A stretch of 64,000 nt of DNA from Ichthyophis bannanicus (Eukaryota; Chordata; Amphibia; Gymnophiona; Ichthyophiidae). The position numbers were made by a program, and so were the translations under genes. The stretch is from assembly GCA_033557465.1 (NCBI GenBank), contig CM066035.1:905727309-905791308 (forward strand), given 5' to 3'. The notes beneath the pieces were generated by a model, which saw only the letters and a program-made list of their open reading frames with translations, had not been told where the DNA came from and made no database searches. Shown one piece after another: positions 55,596-64,000 of the stretch (positions are counted from its first letter, which is position 1; the number at the start of each line of letters is the position of its first letter).

Positions 55596-56376
55596 GAGCA
55601 GGCATGTCCAACAGGTAGATTGCGGAGGAGTTGGAGGTAGATCGCCAGCCTCACTTGGCTCCATCTCTCCAGCAGCTCACTCCATCGCTAGGAGAGAGCT
55701 CGTGCCAGCAGGTCATCTACCGAGGGCTTGCTGCTGCTGATCCTTTGCCTGTCTTTTTTCCCTGCCTGCGGGTGTATTCGGGGCACTTGCTATTTTTGTG
55801 CCAATAGTTTGTGGGTACCACAGGGGCTGCTGCCCATGCCCAGCGATGAGACACCACAGGCCTGGCATCATACCTGGTGGTCTGCCTCTCAGAATCACCC
55901 ATTCCTGCCCCCGCCCCAACACCCCTTAGAAATGTGTTATATACCGGGTGATATCCATTCGCCTGGGCTTTAGCTGAATACACTTACATATTAGTTGTGT
56001 CATGTGCTGGTTGTTGGTCGCTTTATAGTTCGCTTTCATTAAACGTTTTCGGGCAGACACAACAAAGTGTCAAGAATTTGGTGATTTTGGTGGGCTTTTC
56101 CAATTTTGTTCTAACTTGCCTATGCCTTGCCTTCGAATTGGTTCAAATCACTGTGACTTTTGCTTGCCTCTGCAATTTTATTTTGCCTAGCTTTTGCGTT
56201 GATGCTACACTGCAATTTTATTTCGCCTTGCCTTTGCGTTGCTTCTACACTCTGTGCAGAATTTATTAAATCACATGTGGTGGTATTTGAACTTGTTTGG
56301 TGGCATTTGATTTTATCTGGTTTGCTGGACAGGTGTTTAGAGGTTTTTTTTATGATTGTTTGGTGGTATTTGATTA
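55596..56376. other. Unassigned spacer with a 40-bp tandem pair
   Basis: No gene recognised. Two 40-bp units lie at 56171-56210 and 56211-56250 (tgcaattttatt, then gcgtt and ctacac). Confidence 0.45.
56171..56250 (+). repeat. Two tandem 40-bp units
   Basis: Units begin tgcaattttatt and end ctacac; a few substitutions between them (ttgcctagctt against cgccttgcctt). Confidence 0.7.
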
Positions 56377-56538
56377 TTCTCCAGGACCAAGCAGGAAGTC
56401 AGTCCTCACTTATGGGTGACGTCGGCGCCGACGGAGCCCTCGCGGAGCAATTTTCCCCAGCTTTCAAAGAAAGCCTTTGGGAATTGCAGCGCGCATGCGC
56501 GGTCGTCTTCCCGCCCGAGGGTGCCATCTTAGCCAGTC
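56377..56538 (+). repeat. Left inverted repeat of DIRS copy 10
   Basis: ttctccaggaccaagcagga, GTCGGCGCCGAC at about 56423-56434, and gggaattgcagcgcgcatgc; complementary to 61954-62140. Confidence 0.9.
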
Positions 56539-56777
56539 TTCTATTTTCCGCGGAGCCCTACAGACGTCCCCGTCTTGTCCCCCGCGAAAAAGTTGATTTT
56601 CTTCTTTATTTTATCCTTTTTTCTTTCGGTTCGACGCCGATCGTTTTCCCGCCCGGACTCGCGACGCCGGTCTCGAGTCCTCTTACTTTTTTTCGGTTTT
56701 TCTGACTTAGTCAGCTTTCGTTTTCGGTTTCCCTGGCAGCCCGGTCCTTTGACCTCGCAAGGGCCCTTTTTCCCCCG

Positions 56778-58684
56778 ATGGCTGCCAGTGGGTTTAAGCG
56801 GTGTGGTCGGTGTGACCGAAATATGTCACTAACCGACACACACGACTTTTGCCTCCGCTGCCTGGGCCCGGATCATGAGGAACTGATCTGTGGGCCCTGC
56901 AGCAAACTGTCCTCAAAGGCGTTGAGAAGTCGGCGGCATCAGCGTGAGAGAATCTTCGCTGACCCCAGCCGTACCCGGACCTCGTCGGAGGCCTCCGCGT
57001 CGAAAGGCTCCAGCTCGGACCGTCGCCGGAGCTCCTCCGACCGGGGTTCTCCCTCCGGGGACCATCGTCGGAAGGAAAAACCCGCGAGGGCGGCGTCGGT
57101 GGACGCTCCTGGTTCCGCGAGGGCCAGGTCGCATAGCCCCGACAACCGCCCCGGGTCCTTGGAGAAGGAACACATCCCGAAGCGACCTCGCCTGGAGTCG
57201 GAGATGCCTGCCCGGGTAAGTCCTGTGGTCCTTCTGGACTCGCCTCCGTGACAGCCGCCGTCGGGGCCCGAGTCGGGGGCTGCTGGGTCACCTGAGCTCG
57301 GACTCAGGTTGACGGCCTTGGAGAGCAGACTGTCTGCCTTCATGGACCAGCAGAGGGCACTGCTCGCTGGCTTCGCTGGCGCCGCTGCCCCGACCGCCGG
57401 GACGTCGACGTCCAAGTCGACCCCGGAGACCGAGCCGATCCTCGAGTCGATGAGAACTCGAGTCGATCCTCGGTCGAGGTCACCCTCGGCCTCCCGTTCG
57501 GGACCGAGGTCGCCGACGCCGACTCCCTCGGCATCGGGGCGGCTGGCGCCGCACCCTGCCCGGGCCGACCCCACCGACTCCTCGTCGGAGTCGGTCTGGG
57601 AGTCTGAGGAGGAAGAGTCACCTGATTCTTTCCGGACTCAGTGTGTCCCATCGGACTCACCGGAGTCCGAGCCTCGGAAGCAGTCCCCCCCGGAGGATGC
57701 CCGGTTCTCGGACTTCGTTAGGGATATGGCCAAGGCTTTGGCCTTCCCTGCGGATCCCGAGGAGGAGCCTCGAGCCGAAGAGCTCGACGCCCTCCAGTAT
57801 GACTCTCCCGCGAGGGAACACTTTACTGTGCCGGTTCCTCCTATGCTGGAACGATTACTCTTCCGCATGTGGGAGAGTCCGGCCTCCTCGCCGGTCCTGA
57901 GCAAGCGGGTCGATTCTATCTATCGGTCCGCAAGAGCCCTGGCTTTCAAAAGGCACAGCTGCCGCACCATTCCATGGTAGTGGAATCGGCCATGCATCGT
58001 CTTAAGAGCCAGAAGATGCACTCCTCGGTGCCTCCTGGAAGGGAGGCCCGTAACCTGGATGGCCTTGGCAAGAAGTGCTTCCAGGGCTCTATGCTCGCAT
58101 GTCGTGTCCAGACTTACCAGCTATACATGGGCATGTATCTCCGGGATCTGGCTAAAGAGCTAGCCGGATTCTCCGCTGGTCTCTCCGAGGAGCCCTTGCG
58201 GAGGTTCCTAGCCTTGTCCACGGGCATTCGGGAATGCTCAAAGTTCATGTCCCGAGCAGCCTATGATGGCTTTGAAGCATCTGCTCGAGTGGCCGCAGCC
58301 GGCATCGGTGCCCGCCGACAGGCTTGGCTTCAGTCGTCAGACCTTGAGCCCTGGGTGCAGGACAAGTTGGTCGATGTCCCCTGCCGAGGCGAAAACCTCT
58401 TTGGCAAGCCCATGGCGGACAAGGCTGCACAAATTGAGACTGAGACTCTCACCAGGACCAGGCTTTCTAGGAAGACCTCCGCCCCTTCCCAGAAAAAGAA
58501 GGGCTCGGGGAAAAAGTCCTTTTACCCGAGGAAGGCGGCTGCCTACAAACAGTACCCCCATTATCAGGCCCCTGCAGCTCCCCAACAGGGCCAGCAGGCC
58601 AAGGGACGGGGTAACGGGTCCCGTAGGCAGCAAGCCCCCAAGCCTGCACCACCAGCCCCTGCTCAGCAGGGTGGGGGTTTTTGA
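56778..58684 (+). pseudogene. DIRS copy 10 gag, two lesions
   Basis: ATG 56778, MAASGFKRCGRCDRNMSLTD. Cys/His motif: C-x2-C (residues 9 and 12), H, FCLRCLGPDH, then CGPC; likely zinc-binding. A Ser/Arg-rich segment ends at TGA 57249-57251. From 57252 the frame continues LTALESRLSAFMDQQRALLA (heptad-like), then DFVRDMAKALAFPADPEEEP and PMLERLLFRMWESPAS. A single-base deletion near 57926 moves the frame; 57940-58684 has SPGFQKAQLPHHSMVVESAM, FQGSMLACRVQTYQLYMGMY, PWVQDKLVDVPCRGENLFGK and a basic Lys/Gln/Pro tail. The frame ends GGT TTT TGA C. Confidence 0.9.
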
Positions 58685-60595
58685 CTCACAAAGCATAGCC
58701 TCTCCCCCCCCGCTGGTTCCTCCCAGCACCGGAGGCCGGCTGGTTCACTTCGCCCACAGGTGGTCCAGCATCACCGCAGATGCCTGGGTGCTTCAAGTCG
58801 TGCGAGAAGGCTATCTTCTCCACTTCCATCAGGTCCCTCCCTCCTATTTTCCGGGAGAACCTCCGCGACCCCCTCTGCACAGGGAATTACTCCTTCAGGA
58901 GTTAGCAGGTCTTCTGCAGGAACAGGCGGTGGAACCGGTGCCCCACCACCTGAGAGGTCAAGGCTTTTATTCCAGGTATTTTCTGATACCAAAGAGAACA
59001 GGGGGCCTCAGACCCATCCTGGACTTGCGCTACCTCAACAAGTTCCTTGTGCGGGAGAAGTTCAAAATGCTTACCCTTGGAATCCTTCTGCCCTACCTCC
59101 AGCAGGGAGATTGGCTATGCTCCTTGGATCTAAAGGATGCCTACACGCACATCCTCATCCACCCAAGCCACCGCCAATACCTAAGGTTTGTGGTGGCAGG
59201 AAATCATTACCAGTACAGAGTACTGCCCTTTGGCCTGTCCTCCGCACCGCGAGTCTTCACAAAATGTCTCGCGGTCGTGGCGGCCCATCTCCGGCTTCGG
59301 GGCCTCTATGTCTTTCCGTACCTCGACGACTGGCTCATCAGAGCAGCGTCCGCTCCGGAGGTCACCAACGCCACGTGCCGCACGGTGACTCTGCTGCAGC
59401 ACTTGGGCTTTGTTATAAACTTCGCAAAGTCCACTTTGCTCCCCTCACAGGATCTCGAGTTCATCGGCGCAAGGCTGCACACTCCTCAGGCGCGAGCGTA
59501 CCTACCGCTCGACAGGGCTCGACGGCTCATGGACCTAGCCGACCGCTTTCGCAGCCAGCCCCTGGTTTCCGCCAGGCGCTTCCTGAGACTGCTCGGCCAT
59601 ATGGCTTCCACCGTCCATGTGACCCCCAATGCCCGCCTGAATATGCGGTCTGCTCAATGGTGTCTCCGCCAGCAGTGGCGACAAGCCACGGGCGGCCTAG
59701 CAGACCTAGTGCGCGTCTCCGAGCCGCTGGTCTCGTCCCTCCGGTGGTGGCTCCGGCAGCCGAACCTGATATTCGGAATGCCTTTCCAGTCACCTCAGCC
59801 GACCCGGGTGCTAACCACCGATGCATCCCTCCTGGACTGGGGAGCACATTGCCAAGAGGCATGTACTCAGGGCCTCTGGTCCACGTGGGAGTCTGCTCAG
59901 CAGATCAACTTCCTGGAGCTCAGGGCGATCCGCCTAGCTCTCAAGGCCTTCTCCCACCTGACTTCCCAACAGTCCGTCCTTGTCCAGACGGACAATCAAG
60001 TTGCCATGTTCTACGTGAACAAGCAGGGGGGCACGGGCTCCTTCCTCCTCTGCCGGGAGGCACAGAAGCTCTGCTCTTGGGCCGTCAGTCACGGCATTCT
60101 CCTCAAGGCAGTTTATCTCCCGGGCCAAGAAAATTGCCTTGCAGACAAACTCAGCAGGGTCCTCCAGCCGCACGAGTGGCGTCTGGATCCCTTGGTAGTT
60201 CAGAAGCTCTTCCTCAAGTGGGGTCTCCCCACGGTGGATCTCTTTGCCAGTCCTCACAACCGGCAGCTTCCTCGCTTCTGCTCTCGTCAGCCACACCCCC
60301 TTCGGGTTGCGGCGGACGCCTTTCTGATCTCGTGGTCGGGGAGCCTTCTGTACGCTTTCCCTCCCATCCCGCTAGTCTCTCGGACTCTTTTCAAGGTTCT
60401 CCGAGAAAAAGCCTTCATGATCCTGGTGGCCCCTCGCTGGCCCAGGCAGCCGTGGTTTCCGCTCCTGCTGCAACTGGCGGTGGAGGATCCAATCCCTCTG
60501 GGGTACAACCGGATCTCCTCACTCAGGATCAGGGGTCCCTCCTGCACCCCAACCTCAGGTCTCTCAACCTCATGGCCTGGCTGCTGAGAGGGTAG
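58680..60595 (+). pseudogene. DIRS copy 10 pol: RT, RNase H, methyltransferase-like
   Basis: Read in the +1 frame of gag from GVFDSQSIAS. RT: IPKRTGGLRPILDLRYLNKF, CSLDLKDAYTHILIHPSH, LPFGLSSAPRVFTKC, FPYLDDWLIR (YLDD). RNase H: TTDASLLDWGAHC, INFLELRAIRLAL, QTDNQVAMFYVNKQGG, the D-E-D set. The C-terminal domain has VDLFASPHNRQLPRFCSR and LLYAFPPIPLVSRTLF; this matches the DAM-like methyltransferase reported in vertebrate DIRS elements, with FPP at the place of the (D/N)PP(Y/F) motif. A one-base deletion near 60502 puts the true end LMAWLLRG (60595) in another frame. Confidence 0.9.
58685..60500 (+). other. Long open frame after the gag UGA, overlapping pol
   Basis: In the gag frame the sequence after TGA 58682-58684 has no stop across RT, RNase H and most of the methyltransferase-like region (about 600 codons). 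After allowing for the one-base deletion near 60502, this frame is the one that continues into YR. The first ATG in it comes 144 codons after the UGA (59117). Copies 4, 7 and 9 also keep long open stretches in the same relative frame (30008-30706, 40692-42083, 50054-51184). Overlap of the RT and YR frames is known in DIRS-1-type elements. Whether the region is translated is inference. Confidence 0.6.
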
Positions 60596-60624
60596 TCCTT
60601 GCTCCCCTTCTCCTGCCGGCGGAG

Positions 60625-61632
60625 GTGGAGGAGGTCGTCTTGGCTTCGCGACGGCCTTCTACCCGCAAATGCTACGCCCTTAAATGGCGTCGCTTTGCAG
60701 TCTGGTGTACCCAACAGTCTCAGGATCCCTTCTCCTGCCCGGTGTCGGTGATCTTGCAGTACTTGCTACACCTCTCTAATCTGGGACTTAAGTCCAACTC
60801 CGTCAAAGTTCACCTCAGTGCTCTTTCGGCACATCATGTGCCGGTGGACGGTAGACCTCTCTCAAGCGACCCTCTCGTAGCGAGGTTTCTCCGAGGTCTC
60901 CTTCTACTTAAACCACCTCTGCGCCCGCCAGTGCCTGACTGGGACCTGAATGTGGTTTTGCAGCGGATCACCTGTCCGCCTTTTGAACCTATGGCTACCT
61001 GTTCTCTCCGTTTTCTGTCTTGGAAAACACTGTTCTTGATAGCCCTCACTTCCGCTAGACGCGTAAGTGAATTGCAGGCCCTCGTGTCTGATCCCCCTTA
61101 CACTAGGTTCTACAAGAATAGGGTTGTCCTACGGACTCACCCCAAATTTCTGCCTAAAGTGGTCTCCCCTTTTCACATCAATCAGGAGGTGGTACTTCCA
61201 ACCTTCTTTCCCAGACCACACTCCAGCCGAGCTGAAACGGTCCTCCATACCCTGGACTGTAGAAGGGCATTGAACTTCTACCTTGACCGTACGCGGGAGC
61301 ACCGTAAAGCTGCTCAGCTTTTTGTGTCTTTTGACCCCAATAAATTGGGGCTCCCGGTCTCCAAGCGTACTCTGTCCATCTGGGTTGCGGACTGTATCTC
61401 TTGGGCTTATGGGGCAGCCGGACTCTCCTTAGAAAGTCGAGTCACGGCTCATTGCGTTCGGGCAAAGGCTACGTCAGTGGCTTACCTCCGCTCTGTTCCG
61501 CTGGCAGACATCTGCCGGGCCGCTACTTGGTCTTCGAGCCAGACTTTTGCGGTCCATTACTGTCTCGAGAGGGAGTCCCGTAGGGACAGTGCTTTCGGAC
61601 AGGCAGTCCTCCGTAATCTCTTTGAGGTCTGA
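60625..61632 (+). CDS. DIRS copy 10 tyrosine recombinase, intact
   Basis: 335 codons from the first GTG-type position; the true N-terminus probably lies upstream in the same frame, since ATG is lacking. An N-terminal DNA-binding part (TRKCYALKWRRFAVWC, LGLKSNSVKVHLSALSAHH) is followed by the catalytic domain: Arg146 in SARRVSEL, His276-x-x-Arg279 in TAHCVRAKA, Trp302 in AATWSS and the nucleophile Tyr312 in VHYCLE. All members of the R-H-R-H/W-Y set are present. The enzyme integrates the circular DNA copy without target duplication. It stops TGA at 61630. Neighbouring pol is broken, so mobility would need help in trans. Confidence 0.9.
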   Translation: MEEVVLASRRPSTRKCYALKWRRFAVWCTQQSQDPFSCPVSVILQYLLHLSNLGLKSNSVKVHLSALSAHHVPVDGRPLSSDPLVARFLRGLLLLKPPLRPPVPDWDLNVVLQRITCPPFEPMATCSLRFLSWKTLFLIALTSARRVSELQALVSDPPYTRFYKNRVVLRTHPKFLPKVVSPFHINQEVVLPTFFPRPHSSRAETVLHTLDCRRALNFYLDRTREHRKAAQLFVSFDPNKLGLPVSKRTLSIWVADCISWAYGAAGLSLESRVTAHCVRAKATSVAYLRSVPLADICRAATWSSSQTFAVHYCLERESRRDSAFGQAVLRNLFEV

Positions 61633-61762
61633 GCAACTCCTACCCTCCATCCCGGATGTGGGCTACCGGTGGGTGATAATTCAGCGAAGATTCTATCCTT
61701 CTGTGCTGCTGAGCTAGAGGGAGCTCATTTTTGTGCTTAGGGTCTCCGGTAGCCTTGAGCTT

Positions 61763-61866
61763 GGGAGTCCCATAAGTGAGGACTGACTTCCTGCTTGGTC
61801 CTGGAGAAAGCGTAGTTACTCACCTGTAACAGGTGTTCTCCAGGAGCAGCAGGAATCAGTCCTCAC
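61763..61866 (+). repeat. Internal complementary region of DIRS copy 10
   Basis: Junction ctggagaaagcgtagttac; exact complements of the element ends (56377 side and 62140 side). Confidence 0.9.
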
Positions 61867-61953
61867 TACCCTCCCTCCTCCCCTTGGAGTTGCAATCGTC
61901 TGCTTATGTTCTTTTTGCAAATTTTTATGCTGTCTTTTTTAGCTATGTCATCT

Positions 61954-62140
61954 GACTGGCTAAGATGGCACCCTCGGGCGGGAAGACGACCGCGCATGCG
62001 CGCTGCAATTCCCAAAGGCTTTCTTTGAAAGCTGGGGAAAATTGCTCCGCGAGGGCTCCGTCGGCGCCGACGTCACCCATAAGTGAGGACTGATTCCTGC
62101 TGCTCCTGGAGAACACCTGTTACAGGTGAGTAACTACGCT
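61954..62140 (+). repeat. Right inverted repeat of DIRS copy 10
   Basis: taagatggcaccctcgggcg, GTCGGCGCCGAC, CACCTGTTACAGGTG and end gtaactacgct. Confidence 0.9.
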
Positions 62141-62145
62141 TTGGT

Positions 62146-62266
62146 AGCGGAACCCAAGGACCAGGCCTACACGTCAGTATATGGCACAAAACAATTTTAT
62201 TGAGGGACCCAATAAAATTGTTTTGTGCCATATACTGACGTGTAGGCCTGGTCCTTGGGTTCCGCT
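62146..62266. repeat. Perfect 57-bp inverted repeat with 7-base loop
   Basis: Arms 62146-62202 and 62210-62266 are exact reverse complements (agcggaacccaaggaccagg at the left start, cctggtccttgggttccgct at the right end). Loop agggacc. It starts five bases after DIRS copy 10. Confidence 0.93.
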
Positions 62267-62535
62267 TCTGGTTCTCCCACCCACGCCTGCGGATACCCCT
62301 TCTTCCCTTGGTTTTCTTCTATTTGATTATTGGTGCCAGTATGATGAATTCTTATTTTTACTTTTAGAACTGCATGTGTGGTTTTGGCATCTCCAGTCCT
62401 TGTATTGCACATCATCCAGAGGTCTTCAGTTCCTGTTGATCTTTAATACTTTCGGACAGTGACAGTTTTGGACCAGATTCAGCCAGTATTTGCAGATTTA
62501 GCCTTCTTACATCCAGCCACCCCAGGATAACGAAG
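62267..62535. other. Unassigned leader before hAT transposase
   Basis: No motif recognised; could be the 5' untranslated part of the hAT-related element. Confidence 0.4.
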
Positions 62536-64000
62536 ATGAGTGTTCCAAAGAAGAGCAAAACCTACCACTTTCATGATGAATGGGAAATGGACTTCTTCAT
62601 CATGGTGAATAAGCATGTAAATAGTTCTTGTCCATGAAGGCTCCTCATATACAAAAGTATATATTAACCATATATACTCTTGTTATGTAGTTCGGTTCTA
62701 TGTAATCAGTTGAAATATGCTGTCATGTTATGTTCTCTGTAAACCGTCTTGAATTGAAGAAAGACGGTATATAAAAACTGTTAAATAAATAAATGGTGAA
62801 AGACAAGTGGTGTTGTCTAATTTGTAACGCCCCAGTATCTTTGCCCAAAAAGGGTAATCTGGAACGTCATTATAAGGCTCTGCATAGCAATAAGTTTGAT
62901 GATTTTCCACCCAGAAGTGAAATTCGTAAACTGAAGCTCAAAGAACTTAAATCGAAATTGGCTACTCAGCAACAGTTGATGGCGAAGTCAAGGTCACATT
63001 CGGTCGATGCAACCATAGCATCCTTCAAGGTCAGCAACCTGATTGCAAAGAAATGCAAACCTTTCACTGAAGGGGAATTTGTAAAAGATTGTTTTCTTGA
63101 AGCAGCTGACAATCTTTTTGAAGGATTTAAAAATAAGAAAGAGATCATAGCTGCTATTCAAGACGTACAATTGTCAAGAAACACCGTCGTGCGGCGAATA
63201 GAAAAGATGTGTGGAGACACAACTGAACAATTGTTAGAGTATGTTTCAAATTGTGTTGCTATCTCACTCCAACTGGATGAATCTACAGACATAAGAGACA
63301 TAGCCCAGTTACTAGTCTGTATCCGGGTGTTTTTTGAAGACTTCAGTGTTAAAGAACTACTTGGAATGATTTCTTTAAAAGGAAAAACTACCATTCAGGA
63401 AATATTCAGTTCTTTCCATTCTTTTGTGACAAAGTGTAATCTTCCATTGCATAGACTTGTTTCCATCACTACTGATGGAGCAAAAGCAATGACAGGTGAG
63501 GTTAACAGTTTCATAGCTCTTTGTAGACAGCATGACGACTTCCCAAATTTCCTTTCTTACCACTGCATCATTCACCAGCAGGTTTTGGCAAGCAAGAGAC
63601 TCAATACAAAGACTGTCATGGACCTCACTTTCAAAACTAAATTCAGTTCATGGAAGATCACTTTAATGACGGCTTTTCAATCTTACTCTTGATAAAGGGG
63701 CAGCGTAAATCATTTTGCACACAGATGTAAGGTGGCTAAGTAGGCACAAATTTCTGCAAAGATTTTGTGATTTGCTGAATGAAATAAGTTTTTTGAAGGA
63801 GAGGGGAGATGACCAAGCAGAGTTGGAAGATGAGGAGTGGTTATGTGATCTGGTTTTTCTCGCTGACTTTACAGGCGAACTAAGTGATACAAACCTTGAA
63901 CTACAAGGGAAAAACATGCATTGGCGAGATGATGGGTATAGTTTCATCCTACAAGAGCAAATTTGAGCTAATGATGACTGACCTTGCAAACAACACTTTT
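62536..64000 (+). pseudogene. BED-finger hAT transposase (ZBED5/GTF2IRD2-like), partial
   Basis: ATG 62536: MSVPKKSKTYHFHDEWEMDF. After a 183-bp insertion (62610-62792) the frame continues DKWCCLICNAPVSLPKKGNL with ERHYKALH, a BED-type C-x2-C...H-x4-H zinc finger. Further blocks: ISLQLDESTDIRDIAQLLVC (first Asp region), SITTDGAKAMTG (second), and from 63715 HTDVRWLSRHKFLQRFCDLL and DLVFLADFTGELSDTNLELQ. A deletion or frameshift at about 63600-63710 with TGA and TAA stops breaks it. The hAT dimerisation domain would lie beyond the window. Best read as a dead transposon gene of the group that gave rise to ZBED5/FAM200/GTF2IRD2 host genes. Confidence 0.82.
62610..62792 (+). repeat. 183-bp LINE/SINE tail inserted in the transposase
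   Basis: Flanked by 8-bp duplications atggtgaa (62602-62609, 62793-62800). Perfect hairpin ACCGTCTT / AAGACGGT (62743-62750, 62761-62768), then atataaaaactgttaaataa. Confidence 0.88.

Larger units (their letters stand above)
56377..62140 (+). mobile_element. DIRS copy 10 (subtype A), full length and least damaged
   Basis: 5764 bp: left repeat 56377-56538, gag 56778-58684, pol about 58680-60595, YR 60625-61632, ICR 61763-61866, right repeat 61954-62140. I count only three coding lesions: one stop and one single-base deletion in gag, and one single-base deletion near 60502 in pol. The recombinase is intact. It is the best reference for the family in this window. Confidence 0.93.

Noticed and set aside
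55599..55680. Left end of another hAT element (caggcatgtccaacaggtag)
   Set aside because: The start looks like a hAT terminus, but I could not find a matching right end or an 8-bp duplication.
62536..64000. A domesticated host gene of the ZBED5/FAM200/GTF2IRD2 type
   Set aside because: The frame has an insertion, stops and a deletion; a live host gene would not carry these. The source is more likely a transposon relative.

Overview
The window is eukaryotic, repeat-saturated DNA with no recognisable host gene. Its repeat content (DIRS tyrosine-recombinase retrotransposons, CR1, L2 and L1-clade LINEs, a tRNA-type SINE, hAT, mariner and Tc1 pieces) fits a vertebrate with abundant DIRS elements. 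An amphibian is most likely and a caecilian is my best guess; that is inference from repeat flavour and codon-level similarity, not a database match. There are no rRNA genes, CRISPR arrays or bacterial features.

Layout. I distinguish ten DIRS copies. Subtype A (inverted-repeat core GTCGGCGCCGAC): copy 1 (1-917, end fragment at 11551-11571), copy 4 (28563-33345), copy 5 (33927-36305), copy 7 (38300-44040), copy 9 (48783-53503) and copy 10 (56377-62140). Subtype B (core GTCGGTACCGAC): copy 2 (918-11550), copy 3 (23456-26370) and copy 8 (45197-48782). Copy 6 (minus strand, 37013-38299 and 44041-45196) is an older, diverged copy. Copy 2 sits inside the right inverted repeat of copy 1; copies 7 and 8 sit inside copy 6. 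Copy 2 itself carries an ORF1-only L1-like element (1323-3264) and a CR1 LINE (6991-10068). Between copies 1/2 and 3 lies a decayed L1-clade LINE (11572-19018) split by a hAT-type non-autonomous transposon (12884-15257) and a CR1 piece (16676-17638), then L2/CR1 debris and a tRNA-derived SINE (22708-23020). Copy 3 contains a 575-bp fold-back insertion with a hammerhead-like core. A mariner piece abuts copy 4, a Tc1 piece lies near 36.6 kb, and a BED/hAT transposase pseudogene runs off the right edge.

How the DIRS parts fit together. Each fuller copy reads: left inverted repeat, gag, RT/RNase H/methyltransferase-like pol, tyrosine recombinase (YR), internal complementary region (ICR), right inverted repeat. 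The ICR is the reverse complement of the joined element ends, which gives the exact termini. Insertions are clean, without target duplication. In four copies of both subtypes gag ends with NTT TGA C; pol is in the +1 frame, whereas the gag frame itself stays open after the UGA and, in copy 10, runs across pol into YR. I regard this three-way junction as the most interesting candidate system. Copy 10 is the least damaged: its YR is intact, pol has one frameshift, and gag has one stop and one frameshift.
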